From: an uncultured bacterium
GTDB taxonomy: Bacteria > Cyanobacteriota > Vampirovibrionia > Gastranaerophilales > Gastranaerophilaceae
Direction: 5' to 3'
Length of the DNA: 32,598 bases
NCBI GenBank assembly: GCA_949292185.1
Contig: CASEYP010000028.1
Coordinates: forward strand, 1-32,598
Positions 1 through 6,858 of the stretch are shown piece after piece; within the stretch, counting starts at the first letter, position 1, and every line of letters starts with the position of its first letter. The notes under the pieces were generated by a model. That model ran no database searches, had not been told where the DNA came from, and saw only the letters and a list, made by a program, of their open reading frames with translations. The translations under genes and the position numbers were made by a program.

Positions 1-589
1 GTAAAAATGGGTAATGTGTGCATCCTAAAACAATTTTTTCAGGCTTGTTAAGTAACATTCTTTCTAAATCTTGTTTTATAATTTCACGACTTTTTTCACT
101 GTCCATAGAATGTTCCTCAACAATATGAACCCAATCCGGACAAAATTGACCAAAAACTTGCATCTTTTTATTATATTTTGCTATCCCTTTAGAATAAGCT
201 TTTGATGTTATTGTTGCTCTTGTTGCAAAAATTCCTAAACGATTAATTGGTAACTGCGCTAATATTTTAGAAACAGATTGCACTATTGGAAATAATTTGA
301 AATCGTACTTATCTTTTACTGTATCATATATGACAGAAGATGTTGTATTACAAGCCATAACAACTGCCTTGCAACCTTGCTTTTGAAAGAATTTAAAAAT
401 ATTATCCGAATACTCTAATAATTGTTCTTTTGTTTTTTCTCCATAAGGCATATGAAGAGTATCACCATAATAAATGCAATCTTCATTAGGTAGTATTTTC
501 TTTACCTTATTTAAAACTGTAAGTCCGCCAAGACCCGAATCAAAAAATGCTATTGGGGAATTTTTGTCATAATTATTTAAAGTACCCAT
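1..589 (-). CDS. murI: Glutamate racemase MurI (partial, cut at the window edge)
   Basis: Converts L-glutamate to D-glutamate for peptidoglycan in the cytoplasm, without a cofactor. About 196 codons are visible and the C-terminus lies beyond position 1; the family is usually 260-270 residues. Translating the minus strand from the ATG at 589 gives the family signatures in order: FFDSGLGGLTV near residue 15, YYGDTLHMPYG near 41, the first catalytic cysteine in VMACNTTS, and the second in LGCTHYPF at the visible end. The ATG lies inside the end of the upstream amidase gene (17-base overlap), so the two are probably translated together as a cell-wall pair. The identification is firm; only the missing end is unknown. 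Confidence 0.93.
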   Translation of the reverse strand, partial: MGTLNNYDKNSPIAFFDSGLGGLTVLNKVKKILPNEDCIYYGDTLHMPYGEKTKEQLLEYSDNIFKFFQKQGCKAVVMACNTTSSVIYDTVKDKYDFKLFPIVQSVSKILAQLPINRLGIFATRATITSKAYSKGIAKYNKKMQVFGQFCPDWVHIVEEHSMDSEKSREIIKQDLERMLLNKPEKIVLGCTHYPFL

Positions 590-2423
590 CTATACCCTCA
601 GCTATAGCTTTTGCAGTTGCTTGTTTTCTGCTCTCAGACACTAATTGTGCACGTTCTGTTGGATTTGAGATAAATCCTATTTCTAATAAAACTGCAGGTG
701 CTGTAGTATGGTTTATAACATAAAACTTAGATTTAAACAAGCCTCTATCTTTTGCATTAATGTGGTTTAACATAGAAGCATGCAGCGTTTTGGCAAGCAT
801 TAAGCTATTATCTTTATAATAATGAGTTTCTATACCATTTGGAGATTCACTGTTACTTGAATTTACGTGGATACTTACAAATATATCAGGTTGCGCAGCT
901 TCTGAAATTGCGACTCTATCTTGTAAAGAAACAGTTTTATCTGTACTTCTTGTCATAACAACTTCATAGCCTTTTTTCTCTAATAAATCAGCAACTCTTT
1001 TAGATATATCAAGTGTTATATTTTTTTCATAAATATTATTTCTTGTGCATCCTACATCTGATCCGCCATGGCCCGGATCCACAACAATATATCTTTTATT
1101 GACTTTTACCTTAGGTACAACAACCGGCTCAACAACAATTGGTGTAGTTGGTTTCTGGACTGCAACTGTAACTTTTTCTTTAATCCTTAGAGTTTTTGCA
1201 TCAGTTCCTAAATGTACATCTATTTCGTTATCCTTTGTTGCAGGTATTGATATTTGAATCCCGCCATTTTTTAAAGATGAAACTTTAGCTTGTTTTAGGA
1301 TAGGAGACTCCGTTAAATTAATATCTTGAGTTTTATTTACATTATAAAGTAGAATATCCATTGCTGATGCTGTACGTTCAATACCTAAAATAACAGGCTT
1401 TGAAAATACAAGTTTAACAGACTCTACATTATTTGAGGTCCCCTCATTAATTGCACTATTAAATGTAGCATTTGATGAATATAAACTCTGCGGATTAGTG
1501 TCTATTTTATCCATGAAAGCAAGTCTTTGAGAATCACCATAAATAACAGGGATGTATCGTTCGGCTGTTGGACTTGTAATGACAATTCTTGCAGTAGAAC
1601 GGTCAAATTGACCAATTTTTATGGTTTCATTTTGTGATATGTAAAATTCCTTGTTTCTAATAGAATGATTTACAAATGCATTTGGAATATCATAGGCTAT
1701 TCTTGTCGGATTTGATAATCTTATTGGGCTTGAAACTGTTAATGTTCCAATACCTGTTATAAAAATTGTCGAATTTTTAATATCAACACCATCTACAAAA
1801 TATTTTGTTGGTAAAAGCAAATCTTTCTTAGATAAAATGTAATTTTTATCCTCAGTTGTCATTCCAAGATTAAATGCTGAATCAATCTGATTTAAAATAG
1901 TATTTGGAAGTGATTGAACTGTTGTTTGTATCGATGTAGGTTCGTACAAGTTTTGAATGTTATCAATAACATCACTATAAATATGTTGGAAATAGAAATT
2001 ATTAATTTGCGTTGTAGCAAACCGTACCATAAGCGTATTATTAATTTTTTTCAACTGAATATTGTTAGGATCAAAACCGTCGTTATAGTATATAACAACT
2101 CTGACGATATTTGGATCGGTTGAAAATTGTTTTACAATAACTTCTTTAACCCCGGATGATGATATAACTAAATCTTGAGCCGGACATCTTAATATTGATG
2201 AATTAATATCAAAGTAAGTTTTTTTTTCATTTTCAACAACATACAATTTAGGTTGAACACTAAAATTGTATTCTTCGTTGTCTGTAGAATTGATTGATAA
2301 AAAAGATGCTGAGTTATCATAAACCACAGATGTAATATTTAAATCCCCAGCCGCAAAAACATTTACCGCAAAACATAGGATAAATGCAATAATACAAAAT
2401 AGTTTTGTTAATAAATTTTTCAT
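573..2423 (-). CDS. amiC: AMIN-domain N-acetylmuramoyl-L-alanine amidase (AmiC-like)
   Basis: A zinc amidase that cuts the bond between N-acetylmuramic acid and the stem peptide, acting outside the cytoplasmic membrane in cell separation and wall turnover. The 616-residue protein starts with a signal peptide (about residues 1-25, ending VNVFAAG). Long beta-rich regions follow that resemble AMIN domains (about 27-130 and 215-300, possibly a third near 325-420), as in cyanobacterial AmiC proteins. The Amidase_3 domain covers about 445-616. Zinc ligands are H452 (DPGHGG), E466 (IYEKN) and H519 (SIHVN); the catalytic glutamate is E581 (LLEIGF). All are intact. A hydrophilic linker rich in Val and Pro (about 420-440) separates the halves. 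It overlaps murI downstream and has a likely promoter just upstream. Confidence 0.93.
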   Translation of the reverse strand: MKNLLTKLFCIIAFILCFAVNVFAAGDLNITSVVYDNSASFLSINSTDNEEYNFSVQPKLYVVENEKKTYFDINSSILRCPAQDLVISSSGVKEVIVKQFSTDPNIVRVVIYYNDGFDPNNIQLKKINNTLMVRFATTQINNFYFQHIYSDVIDNIQNLYEPTSIQTTVQSLPNTILNQIDSAFNLGMTTEDKNYILSKKDLLLPTKYFVDGVDIKNSTIFITGIGTLTVSSPIRLSNPTRIAYDIPNAFVNHSIRNKEFYISQNETIKIGQFDRSTARIVITSPTAERYIPVIYGDSQRLAFMDKIDTNPQSLYSSNATFNSAINEGTSNNVESVKLVFSKPVILGIERTASAMDILLYNVNKTQDINLTESPILKQAKVSSLKNGGIQISIPATKDNEIDVHLGTDAKTLRIKEKVTVAVQKPTTPIVVEPVVVPKVKVNKRYIVVDPGHGGSDVGCTRNNIYEKNITLDISKRVADLLEKKGYEVVMTRSTDKTVSLQDRVAISEAAQPDIFVSIHVNSSNSESPNGIETHYYKDNSLMLAKTLHASMLNHINAKDRGLFKSKFYVINHTTAPAVLLEIGFISNPTERAQLVSESRKQATAKAIAEGIDGYFK

Positions 2424-2433
2424 AATCTTTCCC

Positions 2434-2469
2434 TATAATAGATTATATATCTATTATTTTAAATGGCAA
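2434..2469 (-). promoter_or_regulatory. Probable amiC promoter with a palindrome over the -10 box
   Basis: On the minus strand TTGCCA (2469-2464) and TATAAT (2447-2442) are 16 bases apart, a good sigma-70 match. A perfect 8-base inverted repeat, TAATAGAT (2436-2443) and ATCTATTA (2449-2456) with a 5-base spacer, covers the -10 box. It could be an operator, though AT-rich palindromes also arise by chance. Confidence 0.5.
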
Positions 2470-2474
2470 AAATG

Positions 2475-2672
2475 TTACACATTAATAATATTTTCTTTCC
2501 CTAAAATATAAGCAACACGTGTTCTGTTGCAGGCTCCTAGACATGTCATTATTTTGCTGATTCTTGCTTTTATCGTGTGTTCACTTAAAAAAAGTTTTCT
2601 TGCAATTTCTGTATTTTTTCTACCCTCTGCAAGGTATTTGCAAATTTCCAGATCCTGCTGACTCAAATTCAT
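2475..2672 (-). CDS. Stand-alone LuxR/GerE-type helix-turn-helix protein
   Basis: A 65-residue protein consisting almost only of a LuxR_C (GerE) DNA-binding domain. LSQQDLEICKYLAEGRKN begins the fold, and the core EIARKLFLSEHTIKARISKI at about 22-41 is the scaffold and recognition helix pair. It lacks the receiver or sensor domain that normally controls this family, so it may be an always-on or dimerisation-controlled regulator. The start is supported by a Shine-Dalgarno AAGGA seven bases upstream. It lies upstream of amiC in the same direction, separated by a 51-base gap that contains a promoter. A role in controlling the wall genes is possible but only inferred from position. Confidence 0.8.
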   Translation of the reverse strand: MNLSQQDLEICKYLAEGRKNTEIARKLFLSEHTIKARISKIMTCLGACNRTRVAYILGKENIINV

Positions 2673-2692
2673 AACTAATCCTTCTTCAGTGA

Positions 2693-2737
2693 GTATTATA
2701 ATACAACTATTATAATAAAAATTAAAAATAATTCCAT
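2693..2737 (-). promoter_or_regulatory. Candidate promoter of the LuxR-like gene, with a 12-base palindrome
   Basis: Two minus-strand TATAAT boxes lie at 2700-2695 and 2714-2709. The inner one sits within the perfect palindrome GTATTATAATAC (2693-2704). A clear -35 box is not seen; the best candidate is ATGGAA at 2737-2732. The palindrome could be an autoregulatory operator. Confidence 0.35.
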
Positions 2738-2761
2738 TTTTATATTTTTTTAATTTAACAC

Positions 2762-2790
2762 TTGAAAAAATCCTTTTTTCTTTATATTAT
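2762..2790 (+). promoter_or_regulatory. Promoter of tRNA-Arg
   Basis: TTGAAA at 2762-2767 and TATTAT at 2785-2790 are 17 bases apart. The expected transcription start is about ten bases before the mature tRNA 5' end. Confidence 0.5.
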
Positions 2791-2808
2791 ATATATGCGA
2801 TAAGTTAT

Positions 2809-2882
<74 letters not shown>

Positions 2883-2923
2883 AATAAGCAGACATTCAAA
2901 ATTGGGTGCCTGCTTATTTTTTT
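2883..2923 (+). terminator. Rho-independent terminator after tRNA-Arg
   Basis: A perfect 9-base-pair stem, AATAAGCAG (2883-2891) with CTGCTTATT (2910-2918), is followed by a T-run. It directly adjoins the tRNA 3' end. Confidence 0.85.
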
Positions 2924-3043
2924 GTTTTTTATTTTACTTGTTGCAACAAAACTTAACAAAGATAAAGTGTATAAACTACGCTTGTAGCATATATTTTAGC
3001 CTTAAGCTCAATTTTAAATATAATCGATTACCCAGCTTATTAC

Positions 3044-3087
3044 TTGACAATAATAGAATAAAGATTTATTCTACTACATACGTAGTA
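3044..3087 (+). promoter_or_regulatory. Promoter of the AAA+ ATPase gene with two inverted repeats
   Basis: A consensus TTGACA (3044-3049) is 17 bases from TATTCT (3067-3072). A perfect inverted repeat AGAATAAA-GA-TTTATTCT (3055-3072) covers the spacer end and the -10 box. A second one, TACTAC-ATAC-GTAGTA (3072-3087), covers the expected start site, and a further GTAGTA copy follows about ten bases later. This layout suggests a regulated promoter. Predicted leader length is about 65 bases. The rest of the 2924-3144 gap shows nothing else. Confidence 0.65.
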
Positions 3088-3144
3088 TATAGTAAGTAGT
3101 AAATATTTCTGATTTTTTTAGTCGGGGTTAGCGAGGTGTAAAAC

Positions 3145-4680
3145 ATGAGAGTACCAGTAATTCAAGCAAATTATTTTACCAATACCGGTAGAGTACAACC
3201 AAAGAACAACCAAAACAATGTTGTCAAAATGCAACAAGATCCGCTCACCTCACCTAAATCCGAACTAAGTTCTTATTCTTATGGTATGGATTTGGTACAT
3301 AGAACAAGTCCATCATTTAAAGGTAGTGAAATATCAAAAACAGCTTTAGCTTTAGCACAACAATTTCCTGTCGAGGAAAGGTTAGCTAGTTTTTTCCAAA
3401 TTTTAAAACACGGTGATATCATACTTGTTGGTAAGAATTTTAACGAAGCGCAAAAAGCTTTAAAGAACCATCTTAGTAAATTCGGACAAGTAATAAAAAA
3501 AGAATATTTTATAAAAGATGATAAATTAAAGAATTATTATGCGTTTACCAAAAATGCACTTGGGGACATTGAAATTTTAAATGTTAACGACAAAAAATTA
3601 TTCTATACCACAGGTGGAAAGCGTTATTACTTAGATCCAGGCGATAGTTTTTATATTACCAATAATGATACTGTAGAATATGGTACTGATGTTTTGCATT
3701 TAAAGGAAAAACCAAAGGCTGATTTGTCTTTCCATAGGCATATATTTGCTAAAACATTTGATATGAGCAAATCTGTACAAAATGATTTGGCAAATTTAAA
3801 TAAAAAAACAGTTACTTCATTAATTCTGGAATCTAAAGGAGCTCCAAAAGGAGTTAAATTTACAGATATAGGAGGCCAAGCTAAGGCTATAAAAGAACTA
3901 AAAAAGAGCATATTATTTCCAGTAAGTAACCCAGATGCTTATACTAACGATGATATAACAAGAGGTTTTATTTTGTATGGTCCGGCAGGAACCGGTAAGA
4001 CAGAATTATGCCGTGCACTTGCAAATGAGGCTGGAATGAACTCAAATTATATTAGTGGTACAAGTGTTCAATCAAAATGGGTTGGAGAATCAGAAGCTAA
4101 TGTCAGAGCATGGTTTGATGAATTAAAATTAAATCAGCCATCTATTGGCATAATTGACGAAATTGATGCCATAACTGCAAACAGAACAGGACAGGATGTT
4201 TATGGTGATAAATTGGTTGACCAAATACTTACTTGTATGACCGATATTTATAATGAAGGTGATGATGTATTTATATTAGGACTGACAAATAAATATGACA
4301 AACTTGATCCTGCTATAAAAAGAGCAGAAAGATTTAGTAAGCACATTTTAGTAGGTGAACCTGACAGAGATGGTGTTGCTGAAATCTTCAAAATTCATAC
4401 AAGAAACAGAAAACTTGATCCAAACTTGAACATTGATGAATTGGTTGACACAATGTATAAGGACAAAGTTGTAGGTAGTGATATCAAATTTATCACTAAA
4501 TTAGCAAAAGAAAATATGTTTGAACGTCTTGGTATATATGAAAAAATGGAAAATAAAACATTCCAACCGTCAGACATGGATAATGCATATCTGACACAAG
4601 AAGATTTTCAAAATGCAATAAAAGAATTTAGAGAACAACACAGAGGATCATCAAGAAATCCAATTGGTTTTAATAAATAA
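3145..4680 (+). CDS. AAA+ ATPase with a lineage-type N-terminal domain
   Basis: A 511-residue cytoplasmic ATPase of the FtsH/Cdc48-like AAA group, expected to remodel or unfold a protein partner that cannot be named from sequence. The AAA module spans about 236-465. It has Walker A GPAGTGKT (279-286), Walker B IGIIDEID (334-341), sensor 1 N382, the arginine-finger pair R393 and R396, and GSDI (444-447) in the sensor 2 position. No zinc protease domain follows, so it is not FtsH. The first 60 residues are low-complexity and polar, ending in PSFKG, a motif I associate with many gut Melainabacteria proteins (from memory). Residues 60-230 form a domain I do not recognise. Shine-Dalgarno GAGGTG precedes the ATG. 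It is transcribed alone. Confidence 0.85.
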   Translation: MRVPVIQANYFTNTGRVQPKNNQNNVVKMQQDPLTSPKSELSSYSYGMDLVHRTSPSFKGSEISKTALALAQQFPVEERLASFFQILKHGDIILVGKNFNEAQKALKNHLSKFGQVIKKEYFIKDDKLKNYYAFTKNALGDIEILNVNDKKLFYTTGGKRYYLDPGDSFYITNNDTVEYGTDVLHLKEKPKADLSFHRHIFAKTFDMSKSVQNDLANLNKKTVTSLILESKGAPKGVKFTDIGGQAKAIKELKKSILFPVSNPDAYTNDDITRGFILYGPAGTGKTELCRALANEAGMNSNYISGTSVQSKWVGESEANVRAWFDELKLNQPSIGIIDEIDAITANRTGQDVYGDKLVDQILTCMTDIYNEGDDVFILGLTNKYDKLDPAIKRAERFSKHILVGEPDRDGVAEIFKIHTRNRKLDPNLNIDELVDTMYKDKVVGSDIKFITKLAKENMFERLGIYEKMENKTFQPSDMDNAYLTQEDFQNAIKEFREQHRGSSRNPIGFNK

Positions 4681-4719
4681 TAACTCCTTATCTTCTTTTA
4701 GTATAACTACTATACGCAA

Positions 4720-4748
4720 AACCCTCTTATTTAAAAGAGGGTTCTTTA
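4720..4748 (+). terminator. Bidirectional terminator between the AAA+ gene and sdaAA
   Basis: A 9-base-pair stem, AACCCTCTT (4720-4728) with AAGAGGGTT (4735-4743), and a 6-base loop. A T-rich tail follows on the plus strand, and a short T-run also follows on the minus strand. It probably serves both convergent units. Confidence 0.75.
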
Positions 4749-4781
4749 TTGCTTATTTTTATAAAAGTAAGCAAACATTTC

Positions 4782-5654
4782 TTAACCGAATATTTGTTTT
4801 TGAATTTCAAGTGCAGATTTTGTTACGGCAAGTCCAGCTTGAGAACTTTCTTTTAATGTTGGTGACATCAAGGCACCTGTCTGTTCCATAGCATCAACGA
4901 CTTCATCAAATGGTATTTTAGATTCGACACCTGCAAGCGCCATTTCTGCTGCTGTTATAGAATGAATTGCCAAAAACGGATTTCTTTTTACACAAGGGAC
5001 TTCTACCAATCCTGCAACAGGATCACAAGTTAACCCAAGCAAATTTTTTAAAGCTAAAGCGGCAGCATTAAGAATTTGCGAAACATTACCGCCCCTTAAT
5101 TGACAAATTGCAGCTGCACTCATTGCTGATGCAACCCCGCATTCTGCTTGGCACCCAGCTACAGCACCAGCCAAAGCTACTTTGTTTGATACAATTCTGC
5201 CAATTTCTCCTGCCGTAATAAGGGCATTTATTTGCTCTCTTTCAGAATAATTATAATCTTCACTCACTGCAACTAATGTTGATGGAACAATTCCGCATGA
5301 ACCGGCTGTTGGACAAGCTACAATCTTACCCATTCTTATATTTTCTTCACTTGTTGCTAGGGCGTAAATCATAATTTTTTCAAATGTTTTTCCAAACATA
5401 GAAGGTTCAGTTCCAAATTTAACTTGCAATTTGTGACAATCCTGCCCGCACATACCGCTCAATGACAATTCATTGCTCTTTAAACCGCTTTGAATTGCCT
5501 CTTTCATTGCAAATAATGTTCTATTTACAAATGCGCGAGCTTTATCCACGCTAATTTCCTCATCAGAGGCTATATTTTCCTGTGCAATTTCATATATTTT
5601 TTTATTTCTTAATATGCACTCATTTTTTAGTTGTTCAAAAGTATTTATATCCAT
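4782..5654 (-). CDS. sdaAA: L-serine dehydratase, iron-sulfur type, alpha subunit
   Basis: Catalytic subunit of the oxygen-sensitive [4Fe-4S] L-serine dehydratase, which deaminates L-serine to pyruvate and ammonia. The 290-residue length fits the two-subunit (Clostridium/Bacillus) form. The motif ACPTAGSCGIVP lies at about 113-124. Cysteines C168, C210 (TCDPVAGLVEVPC) and C221 have exactly the spacing (42 and 11) of the three cluster-binding cysteines known in the single-chain Legionella enzyme, so the cluster site is intact. It follows sdaAB by two bases and is the last gene of the operon that starts with the radical SAM gene. It implies amino-acid fermentation in an anaerobe. Confidence 0.95.
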   Translation of the reverse strand: MDINTFEQLKNECILRNKKIYEIAQENIASDEEISVDKARAFVNRTLFAMKEAIQSGLKSNELSLSGMCGQDCHKLQVKFGTEPSMFGKTFEKIMIYALATSEENIRMGKIVACPTAGSCGIVPSTLVAVSEDYNYSEREQINALITAGEIGRIVSNKVALAGAVAGCQAECGVASAMSAAAICQLRGGNVSQILNAAALALKNLLGLTCDPVAGLVEVPCVKRNPFLAIHSITAAEMALAGVESKIPFDEVVDAMEQTGALMSPTLKESSQAGLAVTKSALEIQKQIFG

Positions 5655-5656
5655 AT

Positions 5657-6325
5657 TTAATTTTCCAATTTTTCAATATAACTTACAAAATAAACTTCAG
5701 GAATTCTTTCAATAAGCTCAACAATATCAGGATTTATATTGCCATCTATGCTAATTATCATAGATGCTTGTTGTCCTTTAGCATTTCTATCACAAATCAA
5801 AGATGCAATATTTATGTTGTTATGTTGCAGAATTGATGAAACTTGTGAAACCATCCCAGGCATGTCTTTATATACAATTAAGATTGTATTATATTTTCCT
5901 GTTAATTTAACATTAAAATCATTTATTCTTCTTATTGCGATTTCACCTGCACCAACTGAATCTCCTGATACTACCATATTTATATCGCCTAAAAACGTTA
6001 TATCAACAGCATTCGGGTGGCGTTTAAAATTGTCGGCATATTCAAATTCATATTCTATACTTTTAGCTAAATCTGACTCGAATATATCCTTTATTCTTCT
6101 ATCATCAACGCTTAGTCCTAAAACTCCTGCCAATAAACCTTTTTCTGTGCCGTGTCCTTTACCTGTGTGTGCGTAGGAATTGTAAAGTTTAAATATAACC
6201 TTTTTAGGCTTATTTTTGTAGATGTTCTTTGCCAATATCCCCAATCTGACAGCTCCTGCAGTATGAGAACTTGATGGACCTATCATTATTGGTGAAATTA
6301 TATCAAATAGGGTTGATTTTTTCAT
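5657..6325 (-). CDS. sdaAB: L-serine dehydratase, iron-sulfur type, beta subunit
   Basis: Partner subunit of SdaAA, 222 residues. The N-terminal SDH_beta domain carries the signature GPSSSHTAGAVRLG (about 17-30) and YNSYAHTGKGHGT (about 48-60). A C-terminal ACT domain starts near residue 147 (ILIVYKDMPGMVSQVSSIL) and in this family senses L-serine. The ATG directly follows the TAG of the upstream small pilin-like gene, so translation is likely coupled. The whole set from the radical SAM gene to sdaAA is probably one transcript, and no terminator is seen inside. Confidence 0.95.
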   Translation of the reverse strand: MKKSTLFDIISPIMIGPSSSHTAGAVRLGILAKNIYKNKPKKVIFKLYNSYAHTGKGHGTEKGLLAGVLGLSVDDRRIKDIFESDLAKSIEYEFEYADNFKRHPNAVDITFLGDINMVVSGDSVGAGEIAIRRINDFNVKLTGKYNTILIVYKDMPGMVSQVSSILQHNNINIASLICDRNAKGQQASMIISIDGNINPDIVELIERIPEVYFVSYIEKLEN

Positions 6326-6550
6326 CTAATAACCTTCCTTTAAATTCTGCTCAATTTTTTGTTTGACCATTTTTGTATCTTCAATTTCTTGAATTTTATT
6401 ATCAATAACATCTTCTTGATTTTTTATATTTGAATTGTCATCAAATGGATTTTTTCGTCCAGCCTTTGGTCCGGCAAAAAAGCTGAAATATAAAACAATA
6501 ATTATTACAACAACTATTAAAAGTTCAATTAAACCTGCGGCTTTTTTCAT
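6326..6550 (-). CDS. Small membrane protein with prepilin-like N-terminus
   Basis: A 74-residue protein. Its N-terminus, MKKAAGLIELLIVVVIIIVL, resembles a type IV pilin or pseudopilin class III signal: short basic start, glutamate at E9, then about 18 hydrophobic residues. If E9 is mature +5, cleavage would fall between A4 and A5, with Ala instead of the usual Gly at -1. The rest is a short polar, charged tail (about 30-74) that may be helical, far smaller than a pilin head. It could instead be a plain single-pass anchor. The ATG overlaps the stop of the upstream small gene by one base (TAATG), and sdaAB follows with no gap. Confidence 0.65.
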   Translation of the reverse strand: MKKAAGLIELLIVVVIIIVLYFSFFAGPKAGRKNPFDDNSNIKNQEDVIDNKIQEIEDTKMVKQKIEQNLKEGY

Positions 6551-6858
6551 TATTTTAACCTGTTTTTTGTTATAAACATCATTAAGGCTTCTTCCTTATC
6601 TGTTGGGGTTCTCAAAGAATCCTTATTTAGTTTGTAATCTTTTATATATTTTGGAACAAAAAATTTATTATACAGTGATAAACTTACAGATAACAAAATA
6701 AAAAATAAAGTTACAATTATCATTGCCATACCTAATTTGACAATCGTTGGTTTAACTTGAGCAAATGTTACGCTAGTTTGAGCAATAACAGCATTAGCAG
6801 TACAAAATAGTACTGCTAATATTGCTATAAAATTATAATAGAACTTTTTATTCTTCAC
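6550..6858 (-). CDS. Small two-segment membrane protein (uncharacterised)
   Basis: I choose the GTG at 6858 because Shine-Dalgarno AGGA lies five bases upstream; a longer reading frame to 7005 would run deep inside the RNase gene. This gives 102 residues. The N-terminal hydrophobic stretch (about 7-25, ending NAVIAQ) looks like a signal peptide or first membrane segment. A second segment (about 39-62) and a basic, soluble C-terminal tail with KEEALMMF follow. It overlaps the RNase stop by 11 bases and the next small gene by one base, so the three are translationally linked. I do not recognise the family. Position suggests a membrane partner for its small neighbour. Confidence 0.7.
   Translation of the reverse strand: MKNKKFYYNFIAILAVLFCTANAVIAQTSVTFAQVKPTIVKLGMAMIIVTLFFILLSVSLSLYNKFFVPKYIKDYKLNKDSLRTPTDKEEALMMFITKNRLK

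Noticed and set aside
5739..6176. 145-codon plus-strand reading frame
   Set aside because: Antisense to sdaAB, whose protein has clear family motifs; no ribosome site or homology seen.
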